Made by a program: the position numbers and the translations under genes | Shown: piece after piece, positions 6,740 through 14,328 of the stretch | How positions within the stretch are numbered: position 1 is the first letter of the stretch | How the letters are laid out: each line of letters begins with the position of its first letter | The notes under the pieces: generated by a model | Database searches by the model: none | What the model saw: the letters and a program-made list of their open reading frames with translations, nothing else | What the model was told of the DNA's origin: nothing | Origin: Dysgonomonas gadei ATCC BAA-286 | Lineage (GTDB): Bacteria; Bacteroidota; Bacteroidia; Bacteroidales; Dysgonomonadaceae | Reading direction: 5' to 3' | DNA length: 20,947 bases | Assembly: GCF_000213555.1 (NCBI RefSeq) | Contig: NZ_GL891997.1 | Location: forward strand, 1-20,947

Positions 6740-7219
6740 TCAAATGGTATTTTCTATGGATAAAATCGGAGTGTTTTGGCGTAGCCATTCTTCGATATGC
6801 TCCGTATTATATTCGGAGGTAATAACCGCCATATCATAGGCAATTTGCGTAAAACGGCTACTTTCATAGCTATCTATCCACTCTTTCAGATTAACAACGC
6901 CCCACGTTTTGTAGTCGACTGTAAACATTCGGTCAATCTCGGATATGCTTTTTTGAAACTGCACCCGAATAGTCTGGTATGTGTCGTCGATAATTTCAAG
7001 GTGTCGGAGTGATCCGAACTCATCGGACAACCGTCCGAAACTCCAATCGCTTTCGTAGGATACATTACCCCATTGGTGTGGTTGGTCATAACGTACTTTC
7101 ACTTCGGCTGTATGTTCGCCTATCTTTATTTCCTCGATTACTCCCATAACCATCAATCCCGTAAAGATGCTTTTGCACCGCTTACCGATTAATTCCTCTG
7201 TAACGTCTTTTGTTTTCAT
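6740..7219 (-). CDS. Hypothetical 159-aa protein, pcf-type operon
   Basis: A soluble 159-aa protein that I cannot assign to a named family. The first half (about residues 8-80) looks beta-rich, with a conserved-looking LIGKRCKSIFTGLMVMGVIEE start reminiscent of small barrel folds and a QWGNVSYESDWSFGR segment. The second half is helical (residues 90-155). It follows pcfJ by 28 bases and precedes the 55-aa gene by 3 bases in the same leftward operon, so it probably belongs to the element's transfer or maintenance accessory set. Confidence 0.65.
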   Translation of the reverse strand: MKTKDVTEELIGKRCKSIFTGLMVMGVIEEIKIGEHTAEVKVRYDQPHQWGNVSYESDWSFGRLSDEFGSLRHLEIIDDTYQTIRVQFQKSISEIDRMFTVDYKTWGVVNLKEWIDSYESSRFTQIAYDMAVITSEYNTEHIEEWLRQNTPILSIENTI

Positions 7220-7247
7220 ATCATTATTTTTTGTGATTAATATTCTG

Positions 7248-8540
7248 TTATGCTGCCAATCGTTGTTCTATGAGTAATATATTCCTGTTTACAAGGTTGA
7301 TAATCTGACTGTGGTACTGGGTTTGCTTGTTCTGTAACCCCCTGCATTGGATAACCCGTAATTGTGATATGGATAATTCAATGGTTTCAATGCGTTCGCC
7401 GTCAATGGTTGCCGAAAGAATAAGGGAATCTTCCTTAGTCGAATAACTACCTACGCAATGGTGCATTGCTTGTCCCTCTGCTATTATCTCTTGTACGCTT
7501 TCAAGTACACGGACATTAATTTTACCATCGGAAAATATAAGTCCGAAAAACTTGGCTTTAATCGCCTTAAATTCCGCTTCTTTTTCAAGTTGCTTTTCCA
7601 ACTCTGCCTGTGCATCGGCTTTAGCTTTCTTCTGCATATAGCGGTCATGTTCGGCTTTGAGGTCTGTCGGGCATACATATTTGGCATTGTAGAGGTCTTT
7701 GCCGAAGAAGCGGAGAAAGTCTATATAGTCGCACCAAAGCGTTGCATCTTTGATTTTATAGCCGTTTCGGATGCAGATGCGGACGGACTGCCAATACTTG
7801 TCGATGTTTTTCCAACCGCTATCTATGATACGCTTTAGTAGCTTTGTATAGCCTGTTTTCATCAGTGTCTCGGCACGACTGTCGGCAAGTAGGGTACGGA
7901 ACAGGTCTAAGGGTTTTTGCCCGTAAAAAGCCTTTTTGTAGCCTGTCCTTTTAAGTTCGGGAATGAGTCTCATTCGGGGGTAAATTACTCCCGTAAAGAT
8001 TTTGTCATATACATTGATATAAAACTTGTTATTGCTGTTCTCGCTACGCAGTTCTAAATCGGTGTGGAATATCCACGCATCATAATAGCAAGTACCCATT
8101 GTCTGACGGAGTTTTGCGAACGTACAATGTTTCCCGTTTGGAGCAATCCACCGTTGCATAACTTCTGAATAATCGTATTTGGGCGTTTCTCCAACTTTAA
8201 CCGAACAGAACAGCATTACAGAGCGCAATACCTGATACCCTTTATGGGCGGTTACGACTGTCATATAGTAACGAGTGTTGAATGTTCGTTTCTTGGTGGT
8301 TTCTACCGTTAGCTTGGTATTACAATTCGGACAATGACAATCGGTAAGGGTTTCCACCAAATACCCTGCACCCTGCCATGAATGACCGCATTTTGTACAG
8401 GTCATCACCCCTTTTTCGGTGCGGTGTCCGATATGGTCAATAGCATTCTCATAACCCCATTGGGTTTGCTCTTTCGTAAGTTTCGGCAGGGTCTTACTTG
8501 CTTCTACTACCTGTGCTTGGAATTTATTTTGCGGTTTCAT
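7248..8540 (-). CDS. pcfJ: PcfJ-like protein of conjugative element
   Basis: A 430-aa protein. Near the N terminus is a zinc-ribbon-like pair, CTKC (C48, C51) and CPNC (C70, C73). The middle is long and helical, including a charged run about residues 300-330 (QKKAKADAQAELEKQLEKEA). The C-terminal PcfJ domain carries AMHHCVGSY at about 358-366, followed by SLILSATIDGERIETIEL and VIQCRGLQNKQTQYH, the diagnostic sequence of this family. PcfJ is named from the enterococcal pCF10 transfer region; its biochemical role is not well defined. The gene starts 3 bases after pcfK, the classic PcfK-PcfJ pairing seen in Bacteroidetes elements. Confidence 0.85.
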   Translation of the reverse strand: MKPQNKFQAQVVEASKTLPKLTKEQTQWGYENAIDHIGHRTEKGVMTCTKCGHSWQGAGYLVETLTDCHCPNCNTKLTVETTKKRTFNTRYYMTVVTAHKGYQVLRSVMLFCSVKVGETPKYDYSEVMQRWIAPNGKHCTFAKLRQTMGTCYYDAWIFHTDLELRSENSNNKFYINVYDKIFTGVIYPRMRLIPELKRTGYKKAFYGQKPLDLFRTLLADSRAETLMKTGYTKLLKRIIDSGWKNIDKYWQSVRICIRNGYKIKDATLWCDYIDFLRFFGKDLYNAKYVCPTDLKAEHDRYMQKKAKADAQAELEKQLEKEAEFKAIKAKFFGLIFSDGKINVRVLESVQEIIAEGQAMHHCVGSYSTKEDSLILSATIDGERIETIELSISQLRVIQCRGLQNKQTQYHSQIINLVNRNILLIEQRLAA

Positions 8541-8543
8541 GGC

Positions 8544-8972
8544 TTAGAAATTGAATAGGTTGGGTATAGTATTGACTTCAGGTTGCTTGGCTTTCGGCTT
8601 GGCATTGCCTTGTTTCATCTTGGCATAGGCTTCGTCCTGTACTTTCTGAATGGCTTTTTGCCGTGCTTGTGCCTTTTCTTCATCGGTCAGAATAATGGTA
8701 TGGTTTACCACTACATTACAGTTGATTGGCTTGCCGACCTCGATACTATCCTCATCGTAATAATGCAGGGCAAGGGAGTAGATTTCATCATCCGCAAATC
8801 CACATATTCCGCTTTGTTGCACGTAATTGAGTATGTAGGTTATACAATCGTCAATGTTCTTGTTTGGCTTGGCATAGATGGGGGCAAACAGTTCATCGGT
8901 TTGCGCTCTCTGTTCCAAATAACTCTGTATTGTTATCTTGAAATAATCGGTTGCTTTATTTTCTGCTTTCAT
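8544..8972 (-). CDS. pcfK: PcfK-like protein of conjugative element
   Basis: A 142-aa protein starting MKAENKATDYFKITIQSYL. It has a helical N-terminal half with the segment NIDDCITYILNYVQQSG, a GFADDEIYSLALHYYDEDSIEVG motif, and a lysine/alanine-rich tail ending NTIPNLFNF. This matches the PcfK-like family found directly upstream of pcfJ in Bacteroidetes integrative elements and plasmids. The function is unknown; the fixed gene pairing suggests that PcfK and PcfJ act together. There is no membrane segment. Confidence 0.8.
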   Translation of the reverse strand: MKAENKATDYFKITIQSYLEQRAQTDELFAPIYAKPNKNIDDCITYILNYVQQSGICGFADDEIYSLALHYYDEDSIEVGKPINCNVVVNHTIILTDEEKAQARQKAIQKVQDEAYAKMKQGNAKPKAKQPEVNTIPNLFNF

Positions 8973-8987
8973 TTTCTTGGGTTTTGT

Positions 8988-9007
8988 GGGGCGGACTGCT
9001 CCGCCCC
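8988..9007 (-). other. Intercistronic GC-rich hairpin upstream of pcfK
   Basis: A perfect 8-bp stem (8988-8995 with 9000-9007) around ctgc sits in the 45-base gap between the 330-aa gene and pcfK. No T run follows on the - strand, so it is more likely an mRNA processing or stability element, or an attenuator, than a terminator. Confidence 0.45.
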
Positions 9008-9017
9008 GTGTGAATAC

Positions 9018-10010
9018 TTAGTCCAATCCGAAATAATAAGCTAACTGCCGTTCCTGTGATTTGGAGAATATCCAACCTGCTAACCTCTTTCCGTTGAATG
9101 TCAGGTGGCTGTTGAACCGTCCGCCCATTGCTTTGAGTTCGTCTTTGATTGCTTTCGTATCTCCGAAAACGGCTACCGCTTTGGCTGAATACTCGACCAA
9201 TGTGCAAGCGTTCTTGCCTGTTCCGTTTTCGCTATTCGGTGGCGTTGTGTCGGTCTTTTTGAGGTGTATATTGTCTTCGCTTCCTGCGATGTAGGCAAAG
9301 TTCTCTATAGTGCGGTTGCGGTCATATACAGGCTCTTTTTCGATTATCCAACCGCTGTACTTGCTTTCTCCCAAATAGTAGCCGTCGCCCATGCTGTATT
9401 TTTCCCTGTGTTCGTAGTCCTCGTTAGGCTCGGCTAAATAGGCTGTTTCCTCAAAGTTGGATGCGTGTTTGCGCATTTCGGAAAAGATGTCCCTTTTGTG
9501 TTTTGAAAAGCCGATAATAACCGTCCGCTGTGTACTGTATCCGTAGTAGTCGGTTTGGCTGTCGCTCTCATTTTGCCTTAAACGTGCCACGATTACCGCT
9601 TGTGCATCTTCGGGGAGTATCTCGGCAAAGCGTTTGCGCCCGATTTCCTTAACCTGTTCTACTCTGATTTTTTCCTGTTCGGCTTTCTCGTCTTCGGCTT
9701 TCTTCTGTCCGTGTGCCTGCTGAAGAAGTATTGCGACCTCAAAAGCGTCCATGAATTGAGGGTTCTCGCTGTCATAGTAATAACCGATACCGAATTTTTC
9801 ATTCAATGGTCGGATGATGTCGGCAGTATAAAACTCCTTTGTCCGCAGGTTAATCAACTTGTATGCAATGCCCCAATCGTTTGTACGGATTTCATAGACT
9901 ACATACCTGTCATAGCTGTAACCCTCCATTTGGATAATCTGATTGACCTTTACCACTTGTTTGGCTCTGTCTATCTCCTTGTTTGCTCCTAATAAAAATA
10001 CTTTGCTCAT
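9018..10010 (-). CDS. 330-aa element protein with C-terminal GGRFN module
   Basis: The start at 10010 gives MSKVFLLGANKEIDRAKQ and a 330-aa protein. The frame stays open upstream to 10502, but that part overlaps the neighbouring membrane-protein gene and is rich in residues typical of non-coding translation, so I excluded it. A beta-rich N-terminal region (to about 110) is followed by a charged helix (GQKKAEDEKAEQEKIRVEQ, about 115-135). The C terminus (about 268-330) has the module AVAVFGDTKAIKDELKAMGG, then RFNSHLTFNGKRLAGWIFSK. I recall similar modules at the C termini of several Bacteroidetes conjugative-element proteins, including methylase fusions. Its function is unknown. It heads the pcfK/pcfJ gene run. 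Confidence 0.7.
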   Translation of the reverse strand: MSKVFLLGANKEIDRAKQVVKVNQIIQMEGYSYDRYVVYEIRTNDWGIAYKLINLRTKEFYTADIIRPLNEKFGIGYYYDSENPQFMDAFEVAILLQQAHGQKKAEDEKAEQEKIRVEQVKEIGRKRFAEILPEDAQAVIVARLRQNESDSQTDYYGYSTQRTVIIGFSKHKRDIFSEMRKHASNFEETAYLAEPNEDYEHREKYSMGDGYYLGESKYSGWIIEKEPVYDRNRTIENFAYIAGSEDNIHLKKTDTTPPNSENGTGKNACTLVEYSAKAVAVFGDTKAIKDELKAMGGRFNSHLTFNGKRLAGWIFSKSQERQLAYYFGLD

Positions 10011-10021
10011 AACTGTCGGAA

Positions 10022-10261
10022 TTAAAAAATGTGAGTGAATAAAAACCAGAAAAAGCCTATCAGAGCGATAAGAGAGAATAGGCAGGATGCGATACCCTTT
10101 AGGATATTCCAACAGAAAACCACGCCCAAAACCACCCAAATAAAGTCCATACCCCACACATAGAAACCTACTGCGGTCGCTACTATCTTTACCACCAATT
10201 TTATGCTGGATGGAAGGTTGATAGATTCCTGTTTCCTTTGTATTTTTTCTATTGTTCCCAT
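10022..10261 (-). CDS. Small membrane protein (79 aa)
   Basis: From the ATG at 10261 the protein is 79 aa: a polar N-terminal stretch (MGTIEKIQRKQESINLP) followed by two or three closely packed hydrophobic segments (about residues 22-50 and 55-78), ending FLFTHIF. The frame could extend to 10345, but the extra 28 residues look non-coding. It ends 11 bases before the 330-aa gene and is probably first in the leftward operon. The topology suggests a small inner-membrane protein; no family is assigned. Confidence 0.5.
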   Translation of the reverse strand: MGTIEKIQRKQESINLPSSIKLVVKIVATAVGFYVWGMDFIWVVLGVVFCWNILKGIASCLFSLIALIGFFWFLFTHIF

Positions 10262-10585
10262 AACGTCTGACTTTTTTTTTATGCCGTGACGGAGCCGGTA
10301 TGATGAGTTCTGTTTCAGAAGCCTTAAAAAGGTAGGCGTTAGCACACATCAAGATTTTTGCGGGAAATACGCAACGTCTGAAAGATGTCGGAAGATTTTT
10401 TGCAAAACCGCTTGCGGCTCGATCTTGTGGGGGCGTGAACGCCGGAAATACCTTTGCTTCTGCAACAGAACTATCATAATTAGACCGACTCTTGCCAGGC
10501 ATACATAAAATGAGGAAGACGTTATATCGGGAGAACGGTAGAAAAACTATACGAGTGGTTGGTTATTATGGAAAACAATCACTAC

Positions 10586-10670
10586 AATCGCCGAATTTAT
10601 TGGCGATTGACCTGCTCTGGCTGCCAGTCTGTTTTAGTTGGTAGCCACTCTATGCCATAGAAAAATAGAG
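10586..10670 (+). other. Three tandem stem-loops upstream of HTH operon
   Basis: Three consecutive inverted repeats occur in 85 bases: aatcgcc/ggcgatt (10586-10592, 10602-10608), tggctgcca/tggtagcca (about 10619-10648, one G-U pair) and ctctat/atagag (10648-10653, 10665-10670). If transcription begins from the TACCTTTG motif near 10449, they would lie in the leader RNA of the HTH genes. They could equally be protein-binding DNA sites. Confidence 0.4.
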
Positions 10671-10695
10671 CGGTACATGGATAAATGGGAATATC

Positions 10696-10703
10696 TATTT
10701 TTG
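10696..10703 (+). promoter_or_regulatory. Candidate -7 element for the HTH gene pair
   Basis: TATTTTTG matches TAnnTTTG and would place a transcript start near 10711, about 20 bases before the first HTH gene. No clear TTTG -33 element is present at the right distance, which often means an activator is needed. Confidence 0.4.
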
Positions 10704-10731
10704 TCTTTCCGGGAATACAAGACGTAATAAT

Positions 10732-11022
10732 ATGGAGATAATCAGCATAAGTGTAAAGGTCTTCGACACGTTAGCAAAGCGTGTAGAAGATATTGAGGAA
10801 AAGGCGGAAAGATTATACCGCCGTCAAGAAGATTTAGGTCTGAAAAAATGGCTGGACAATCAGGACGTTTGCGAGATATTGGATATAACCAAACGTACCT
10901 TGCAAAGCTATCGGGAAAAGGGTTTATTACCTTATAGCCGCATAGAGCATAAGATACGTTATAAGCAGGAAGATGTGCAGAAACTATTGCAATCTTCGGC
11001 TCATCAATCAAAAAAAATGTAG
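10732..11022 (+). CDS. Helix-turn-helix protein, excisionase-like (first copy)
   Basis: A 96-aa DNA-binding protein. An N-terminal coiled-coil helix (about residues 8-33) is followed by a MerR-like winged HTH (about 43-87): NQDVCEILDITKRTLQSYRE, then a wing GLLPYSRIEHKIRYKQEDV. This is the small excisionase/HTH_17 type common in Bacteroidetes conjugative transposons, where such proteins act in excision or regulate transfer genes. The stop is separated by 3 bases from the next HTH gene, a paralogue, so the two are probably co-transcribed. Confidence 0.8.
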   Translation: MEIISISVKVFDTLAKRVEDIEEKAERLYRRQEDLGLKKWLDNQDVCEILDITKRTLQSYREKGLLPYSRIEHKIRYKQEDVQKLLQSSAHQSKKM

Positions 11023-11025
11023 GCT

Positions 11026-11334
11026 ATGAACAATTTGATTGAAAAAAGCGATCCGCGTGTGGCCAACCTTTTCCGTCGGTTAGAAAAGGCAAATAGCCTG
11101 ATTGATAAACTGGAAGTACCTTCACGCCGTTCTTTTTACGGGCAACGGTTCATTACCGACCCGGAGCTTTCCGAGAGATTGAGAGTAAGCCGCAGGACAT
11201 TGCAGGAATACCGTTCCGCCGGGACTATTCCTTATTATCTGATCTGTGGTAAAATCCTTTATAAAGAATCGGAGATTCAGCAATTTTTGGAAGATGCGAG
11301 AAAACAGAGCATCAACCAACAGAAATTGATTTAA
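11026..11334 (+). CDS. Helix-turn-helix protein, excisionase-like (second copy)
   Basis: A 102-aa paralogue of the preceding protein. The HTH core FITDPELSERLRVSRRTLQE, then YRSAGTIPYYLICGKILYKE and SEIQQFLE, aligns with the first copy through the shared pattern RTLQ-YR-G-PY-KI-Y. The N-terminal 45 residues differ and lack the strong coiled coil. It probably binds DNA as an excision or regulatory factor. It ends directly at the hairpin that separates it from the convergent integrase operon. Confidence 0.8.
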   Translation: MNNLIEKSDPRVANLFRRLEKANSLIDKLEVPSRRSFYGQRFITDPELSERLRVSRRTLQEYRSAGTIPYYLICGKILYKESEIQQFLEDARKQSINQQKLI

Positions 11335-11370
11335 ACAAGAGACGACCCAAAATAGGGTCGTTTCTTGTTT
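11333..11370. terminator. Bidirectional terminator between HTH and integrase operons
   Basis: A 16-bp stem with one mismatch (11333-11348 with 11355-11370) encloses aaaata. A-rich left and T-rich right flanks (gtttcttgttt) give U-rich 3' ends in both directions, suiting two convergent transcripts. Confidence 0.75.
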
Positions 11371-11384
11371 CCAGCATATCGTTA

Positions 11385-11741
11385 TCAATTCAGCATGGCA
11401 TTCATGCCTGGAATTTTCCAGAGTATTATAGGACTTAATGCCTGTGAGGTAATCCATTCACGAAAATATTGTGCTTGCCGGGATTTTAGCTGGAAAGCCA
11501 ACGCTGTTATCATTTCCAGATTATAGAATGTCAATATTTTACCGTTGCCGTTATCCTTATGACGGCAAACCTTATCTTCCTGTAATATTTCTTTTTTCAA
11601 TATGGAGCGGATATTACTGTTTATAGCTGATATGAACACACCGAAAGTATCGGCGATTTCGTGCTGGGTAAGCCAAACACCACCTGCTGCCGGGCGGATA
11701 GTTACCTGTCCCTTTTCTATTTTGATTGATATTGTATTCAT
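11385..11741 (-). CDS. RhuM-like DNA-binding protein
   Basis: The ATG at 11741 follows the integrase stop by one base (TAAaATG), indicating translational coupling. The 118-aa protein contains GVWLTQHEIADTFGVFISAI, a helix-turn-helix-like segment (about residues 21-50), then KILTFYNLEMITALAFQLKS and RQAQYFREWITSQAL. This order (LTQ-IA-FG ... YNLEMI ... S-A-FR-W) is that of the RhuM/phage-antirepressor-like domain, here short and lacking the long C-terminal part of full RhuM proteins. The frame also reads upstream into the integrase, which I treat as chance. It is probably a regulator encoded with the integrases. Confidence 0.65.
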   Translation of the reverse strand: MNTISIKIEKGQVTIRPAAGGVWLTQHEIADTFGVFISAINSNIRSILKKEILQEDKVCRHKDNGNGKILTFYNLEMITALAFQLKSRQAQYFREWITSQALSPIILWKIPGMNAMLN

Positions 11742-11742
11742 T

Positions 11743-13086
11743 TTATTGGTTGTTTGATTGTTGAACATTCTTGTTTTTATTCCTTTTTTGGGGATAACGG
11801 ATAGCCGAACGGAGCGATTCATCTTCATACAAAGTAACTTTATTCGATTTGGATGCCACACGTGTTCTGAGCCGTTTCATATCTTCATCTACTTTCTTGT
11901 CGGTTACTTTGGCATATATCTGCGTGGTAGCGATATTTTTATGTCCCATCATCCGGCTTACGGTTTCAATAGGGACACCCTGTGAGAGTGTAATATGCGT
12001 CCCGAAATTATGGCGGGCTGTATGGAACGAGATATGCCCGATAGCGCATTTCTTCGCAATCTCACGGAGAAGTTTTCCCATATAACCACGTCCGTAAACC
12101 TGAAATATATGTTTATCTTTTTTCTCCGGGCGGTATTTCTCCATAATTTTCAGGGGTATTTCCAACAGTCGCACATTAAATTCCGTCCCGGTTTTCTGTC
12201 TTTTCATATGAATCCATAGGCTACCGTCTTCGGTCTGTTCTATATGTTCGTCGGATAGCTTTGTTAGGTCGGCATGACACAATCCGGTGAAAGTAGAAAA
12301 AACGAACAGGTCACGGGCACGACACAAATTAGGTTTGTCGAGCTGGCACTGCATCAACTTCTCCAAATCTTCCAGTTTCAAATGGCGGCTCTTTAGCGGC
12401 GGCAATTCTGGGAACAGTTTCATATAAGGGTCGCGCCGGAGCGTTCCCTGATTGAATGCCCGTTTGGTTATTTTCTTGAAATTATACAGATGTTGATGTA
12501 CCGTTTTTTGCTGTAACCCTTTGTCTGTCCTTAAAAAGAGGTCGAAATCTTCGTAGAAACGAAGGTCAAGACTGCGGAGCGTTACGTCATCGGTATCATA
12601 CTTTTTACGGATAAACGCCAGAAGATGATTGTAAGTTACCCCATACTGAGCGTGCGCCTCTTTTTTGCGGTCTATACCAACCCGTTTTTCAAACTCGTCA
12701 TTGTGTTCCTTAAAAAGTTGCATCAACGTAAGAGGCTTTTGTGCGATGCCTTTCAGGGCATTCTTTACGAGTTCAGCCGTAACAAAACCCAGACTTTCCT
12801 TTATTTCCTTATGATGCTTCTTGATGCGTACTGTAAGCAGGTCAATCGCCTGGTTTACCTGAAAGGCGTTCCGGCTACGTCCTGCGGCACGTCCTGTCGA
12901 TGAATCCCAAAGGGACGGATCAACAGAAACTTTCGTTCCCACCTGCTGGGATTCGGCATCAATACTGATATTGCACAATAGCTGGCACATACCGTCTTTG
13001 CGGATTTTAGTGCGGTTGATATAAAACAGAATAGCAAATGTGCTGCGTCGTTTTTCTTTCTTGTCGTCTTTATTTTTTGTTTCCAT
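11743..13086 (-). CDS. Tyrosine recombinase/integrase (second copy)
   Basis: A 447-aa site-specific recombinase with the Bacteroidetes layout: an N-terminal arm-binding domain (about 15-105), a SAM-like core-binding domain (about 125-225) and a C-terminal catalytic domain (about 235-420). Catalytic residues visible are H355 and R358 (FHTARH), H382 (MMGHKNI) and the nucleophile Y391 (TTQIYAK), with a probable beta-hairpin lysine in RQKTGTEF. The box I arginine usually found in TGLR is replaced: TFTGLCHADL has cysteine there, as other Bacteroidetes integrases (IntDOT has serine) also deviate. The basic tail after 420 is unusually long. It starts 21 bases after the first integrase. Confidence 0.9.
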   Translation of the reverse strand: METKNKDDKKEKRRSTFAILFYINRTKIRKDGMCQLLCNISIDAESQQVGTKVSVDPSLWDSSTGRAAGRSRNAFQVNQAIDLLTVRIKKHHKEIKESLGFVTAELVKNALKGIAQKPLTLMQLFKEHNDEFEKRVGIDRKKEAHAQYGVTYNHLLAFIRKKYDTDDVTLRSLDLRFYEDFDLFLRTDKGLQQKTVHQHLYNFKKITKRAFNQGTLRRDPYMKLFPELPPLKSRHLKLEDLEKLMQCQLDKPNLCRARDLFVFSTFTGLCHADLTKLSDEHIEQTEDGSLWIHMKRQKTGTEFNVRLLEIPLKIMEKYRPEKKDKHIFQVYGRGYMGKLLREIAKKCAIGHISFHTARHNFGTHITLSQGVPIETVSRMMGHKNIATTQIYAKVTDKKVDEDMKRLRTRVASKSNKVTLYEDESLRSAIRYPQKRNKNKNVQQSNNQ

Positions 13087-13107
13087 AACTGAAATGTATT
13101 AACGTGA

Positions 13108-14328
13108 TTAAATAGCAAATTTGAATTTCCCTGCGATACGTTTTTCCAACGCTTTCATATCCTCATCAATCTTATCGTTGGTGATTTTCGCATAAATTTG
13201 TGTCGTCGCAATCTGGCTGTGTCCGAGCATCCGGCTTACCGTTTCGATGGGAACACCCTGTGAGAGCGTAATTTCGGTCGCATAGGTATGGCGGCCGCAA
13301 TGCCAGGTCAGTCGCCGGGTGATACCACAAATGCGGGCGATCTTTTTTAATTCCCTGTTCAACTCTCCGTTTGGATACATCGGCAAGAGCCGTTCATCAG
13401 ATACCGTTCCCCGATAGCGTTCAAGAATTTGCAAAGGGAGTTCAAGCATGGGTATCTCGTAGTCTATTCCAGTTTTCTCACGGAATGTTTTTATCCAGAC
13501 TACATCATCTTCGGCAACAGAAACATCTTCATTCGTTAATTTGCACATATCGCAGTACGGGATGCCGGTATAACAGGAAAAGAGGAATAAATCGCGGATA
13601 AGGTATTGCTTTGAGGTATTAAGCGGAGTTGTCATTAACTTATTCAGTTCCTTTCGGGTAAGATACTTTTGATACCGCTCAGGGCGTTCCGGCTCATAAC
13701 CGACAAAAGGATTTTTGGTTATGATTCCCTCGGTTATGGCATCCCCGATAATAGTACCCAATCGGGTGGTATATAATACAATCGTACCCGGTGCAAGCCG
13801 GCGGTCAATCTTTAGATAAAGGTCGAATTTATCAATAAACGACCTGTCCAGCGCTGAGAAAGGAATATCTGAAAGTTTATACTTTTCTTTCAGGAACTTC
13901 GTGAGGTGATTAAGTGCAAGCCAGTATCCTTTTTCCGAGCCTTCTTTGCGGTTTACACCGATACGCTTGTCGAAATTTTCGTTATGGGTGCGGAAATAGG
14001 ATAATAGTGTTTCCTGCCCGGATGCCATGCCCAGCAAGAGATTCTTTACATCTTCGGCTGTTACATTCTCCCTTACCGCTGACAACTCACGGTAATGCGA
14101 CAGGGCAGATGCCCTGATTTCGTCCAGCTGTCGGTTAATCTCGTTTGCCGTATGGCTTTTCCCTGTGGCGCGACCGGATGCCCATAAGTCTGCCGGAACA
14201 GCCATTTTTGCACTAAAGATGGTTTCGGAGAATTTTCCAATCGAAAGCCTTGCCATTACAGGGCTTTTGCCGTCCTTTTTTGTTTCATTTCTTTTGAGGT
14301 AGAATGACACCTTTACTTCCTTTGTCAT
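13108..14328 (-). CDS. Tyrosine recombinase/integrase (first copy)
   Basis: I chose the ATG at 14328 (MTKEVKVSFYLKRNETKKDG), the normal start of this family; the frame extends to 14397 but without family-like sequence. The 406-aa protein has the arm-binding, core-binding and catalytic domains of Bacteroidetes integrases, with H343 and R346 (WHCGRH), H370 (LGHSQI) and nucleophile Y379 (TTQIYAK). The box I arginine is missing: CYTGIPYCDM has proline at that place. It is the promoter-proximal gene of a leftward int-int-rhuM-like operon. A long inverted repeat covers its start codon. It probably integrates and excises the element together with, or in place of, the second copy. Confidence 0.9.
   Translation of the reverse strand: MTKEVKVSFYLKRNETKKDGKSPVMARLSIGKFSETIFSAKMAVPADLWASGRATGKSHTANEINRQLDEIRASALSHYRELSAVRENVTAEDVKNLLLGMASGQETLLSYFRTHNENFDKRIGVNRKEGSEKGYWLALNHLTKFLKEKYKLSDIPFSALDRSFIDKFDLYLKIDRRLAPGTIVLYTTRLGTIIGDAITEGIITKNPFVGYEPERPERYQKYLTRKELNKLMTTPLNTSKQYLIRDLFLFSCYTGIPYCDMCKLTNEDVSVAEDDVVWIKTFREKTGIDYEIPMLELPLQILERYRGTVSDERLLPMYPNGELNRELKKIARICGITRRLTWHCGRHTYATEITLSQGVPIETVSRMLGHSQIATTQIYAKITNDKIDEDMKALEKRIAGKFKFAI

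Larger units (their letters stand above)
10262..10731. other. Structured non-coding region between divergent operons
   Basis: About 470 bases without a credible gene separate the leftward pcf-type operon from the rightward HTH pair. It contains a 9-bp direct repeat aacgtctga (10262-10270, 10373-10381), short GC hairpins (ccgc/gcgg at about 10408-10417; ggcg/cgcc at 10432-10443), a -7-like TACCTTTG at 10449-10456, three successive hairpins (10586-10670) and a second -7-like motif at 10696. This is where control elements for both operons must lie. An origin of transfer is possible but no relaxase gene is nearby to support it. Confidence 0.5.

Noticed and set aside
7458..7838. 126-codon + strand frame antisense to pcfJ, hydrophobic and cysteine-rich
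   Set aside because: The opposite strand encodes PcfJ with clear motifs; the hydrophobicity is the mirror of its charged helices.
8583..9044. 153-codon + strand frame with apparent membrane segments
   Set aside because: Antisense shadow of pcfK and its upstream gap.
10011..10502. 164-residue N-terminal extension of the 330-aa element protein
   Set aside because: It overlaps the small membrane-protein gene in another frame and has a composition typical of non-coding translation; MSKVFLLG at 10010 is a good start.
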